The notes under the pieces were generated by a model that made no database searches, had not been told where the DNA came from, and saw only the letters and a list, made by a program, of their open reading frames with translations. This document shows, in pieces, positions 15,152-15,542 of a DNA stretch of 15,542 nt. The stretch lies in contig CAZKXX010000089.1 in assembly GCA_964556705.1 (NCBI GenBank), forward strand, positions 1 to 15,542. Direction: 5' to 3'. The DNA is from CAZKXX01 sp964556705. Lineage in GTDB: Bacteria; Acidobacteriota; Terriglobia; UBA7540. Position 1 is the first letter of the stretch. The number at the start of each line of letters is the position of its first letter. The translations under genes and the position numbers were made by a program.

Positions 15152-15542
15152 TTAGTCGCAGGTGCCGCCAAAGTCGGTTTGGTAAGGGCTGACGCCCGTA
15201 ATCGGTTCGAGGGCGTCGAGCGCACAACCGACCGCGTTGGCGGTTGCCGTCGCCTCGTTGGCCGCCGCCGTGGCCGCATTGGCCGCCGCCGTCGCCGCGT
15301 TCGCCGCCGAGACAGCCTGTGCCGCTGTGGCATTGGCTGCCGCCGCCGCGTCCCGAGCGTCCCCGGCACGCGAAATGGCCACGCTGGAAGTCACGACGCT
15401 GGTCGTGGAGGCGGCAACGGATCCGACTTGAAGAGCCGTGCTCGCACCGCTCGCACCGCCAGCCGCCGGAGCCGGGGCTCGCTGGGCCTGGGGGGCAATC
15501 GTGATCGTCTTGCCCTTGGCCACGTCCACCGTCGAGCCGTTC
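15152..15542 (-). CDS. alanine-rich repeat protein of unknown function, C-terminal part (cut by window edge)
   Basis: At least 130 residues; the frame stays open to the right edge, so the N-terminus is probably outside and the GTG at 15529 is likely an internal valine. The part seen begins NGSTVDVAKGKTITIAP, which looks like a beta-strand-rich extracellular segment. It then has a linker rich in Ala, Pro and Gly, and an Ala/Asn/Thr region with a seven-residue period (AANAATA repeated about three times with variants). It closes with a short tail carrying two cysteines (VGCALDALEP and GGTCD). The heptad-like Ala repeat could be helical or coiled. A surface or secreted protein is plausible but I do not recognise the family. 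A hairpin terminator follows at 15080-15112. Confidence 0.65.
   Translation of the reverse strand, partial: NGSTVDVAKGKTITIAPQAQRAPAPAAGGASGASTALQVGSVAASTTSVVTSSVAISRAGDARDAAAAANATAAQAVSAANAATAAANAATAAANEATATANAVGCALDALEPITGVSPYQTDFGGTCD
15236..15319. repeat. 21-bp imperfect tandem repeat inside the alanine-rich gene
   Basis: Four 21-base units, at 15236-15256, 15257-15277, 15278-15298 and 15299-15319, share a core like TTGGCCGCCGCCGT and encode the seven-residue AANAATA period on the minus strand. The middle two are the closest pair; the outer ones have drifted. The length could vary by slippage or recombination. Confidence 0.65.

Noticed and set aside
15236..15319. CRISPR array
   Set aside because: The units are contiguous with no unique spacers, are 21 bases long, and encode a seven-residue protein repeat in frame.

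Overview
The window looks like a chromosomal segment of a GC-rich, probably Gram-negative bacterium. The mix of long SSS and APC permeases, an exo-muramidase/amidase fusion, GH18 and weakly conserved secreted proteins resembles Acidobacteriota. That is an impression from gene content and codon use, not a measured placement, and it carries moderate confidence at best.

Layout. (1) 1-696, minus strand: a beta-carbonic-anhydrase-like gene, translationally coupled (TGATG) to the start of an MgtC/SapB-type membrane protein that runs off the left edge. (2) 697-957: a divergent intergenic region with a good promoter in each direction. (3) 958-5033, plus strand: an SSS-family sodium symporter, an APC amino-acid permease and a GH18 glycosidase; the last two overlap by 19 bp. 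(4) 5088-5654, minus strand: a small secreted protein of unknown function. (5) 5786-8146, minus strand: a large secreted two-domain enzyme, with an AmiE-like serine hydrolase fused to NamZ (DUF1343/GH171 exo-N-acetylmuramidase). (6) 8147-8332: a divergent control region with an inverted repeat. (7) 8333-13737, plus strand: a second SSS symporter, MurQ etherase, NagA deacetylase (4-bp overlap with murQ) and MurA. (8) 13745-14901, minus strand: a DUF1634/TauE-SafE transporter pair with a 4-bp overlap, convergent with murA. (9) 15152-15542, minus strand: the C-terminal end of an alanine-rich protein with a 21-bp tandem repeat, followed by a strong hairpin terminator.

The centre of the window reads as a peptidoglycan amino-sugar scavenging locus. 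NamZ would release MurNAc from non-reducing glycan ends and the amidase-like domain would strip peptide. The SSS carrier would import the sugar. MurQ would convert MurNAc-6-P to GlcNAc-6-P and D-lactate, and NagA would give GlcN-6-P. MurA starts the route from UDP-GlcNAc to new UDP-MurNAc. GH18 and the APC permease could supply GlcNAc and amino acids from the same polymer. The missing step is a MurNAc kinase: there is no PTS and no visible kinase, yet MurQ needs the 6-phosphate. The individual families are known. The gene fusion, the SSS uptake route and the divergent arrangement are the most interesting points.
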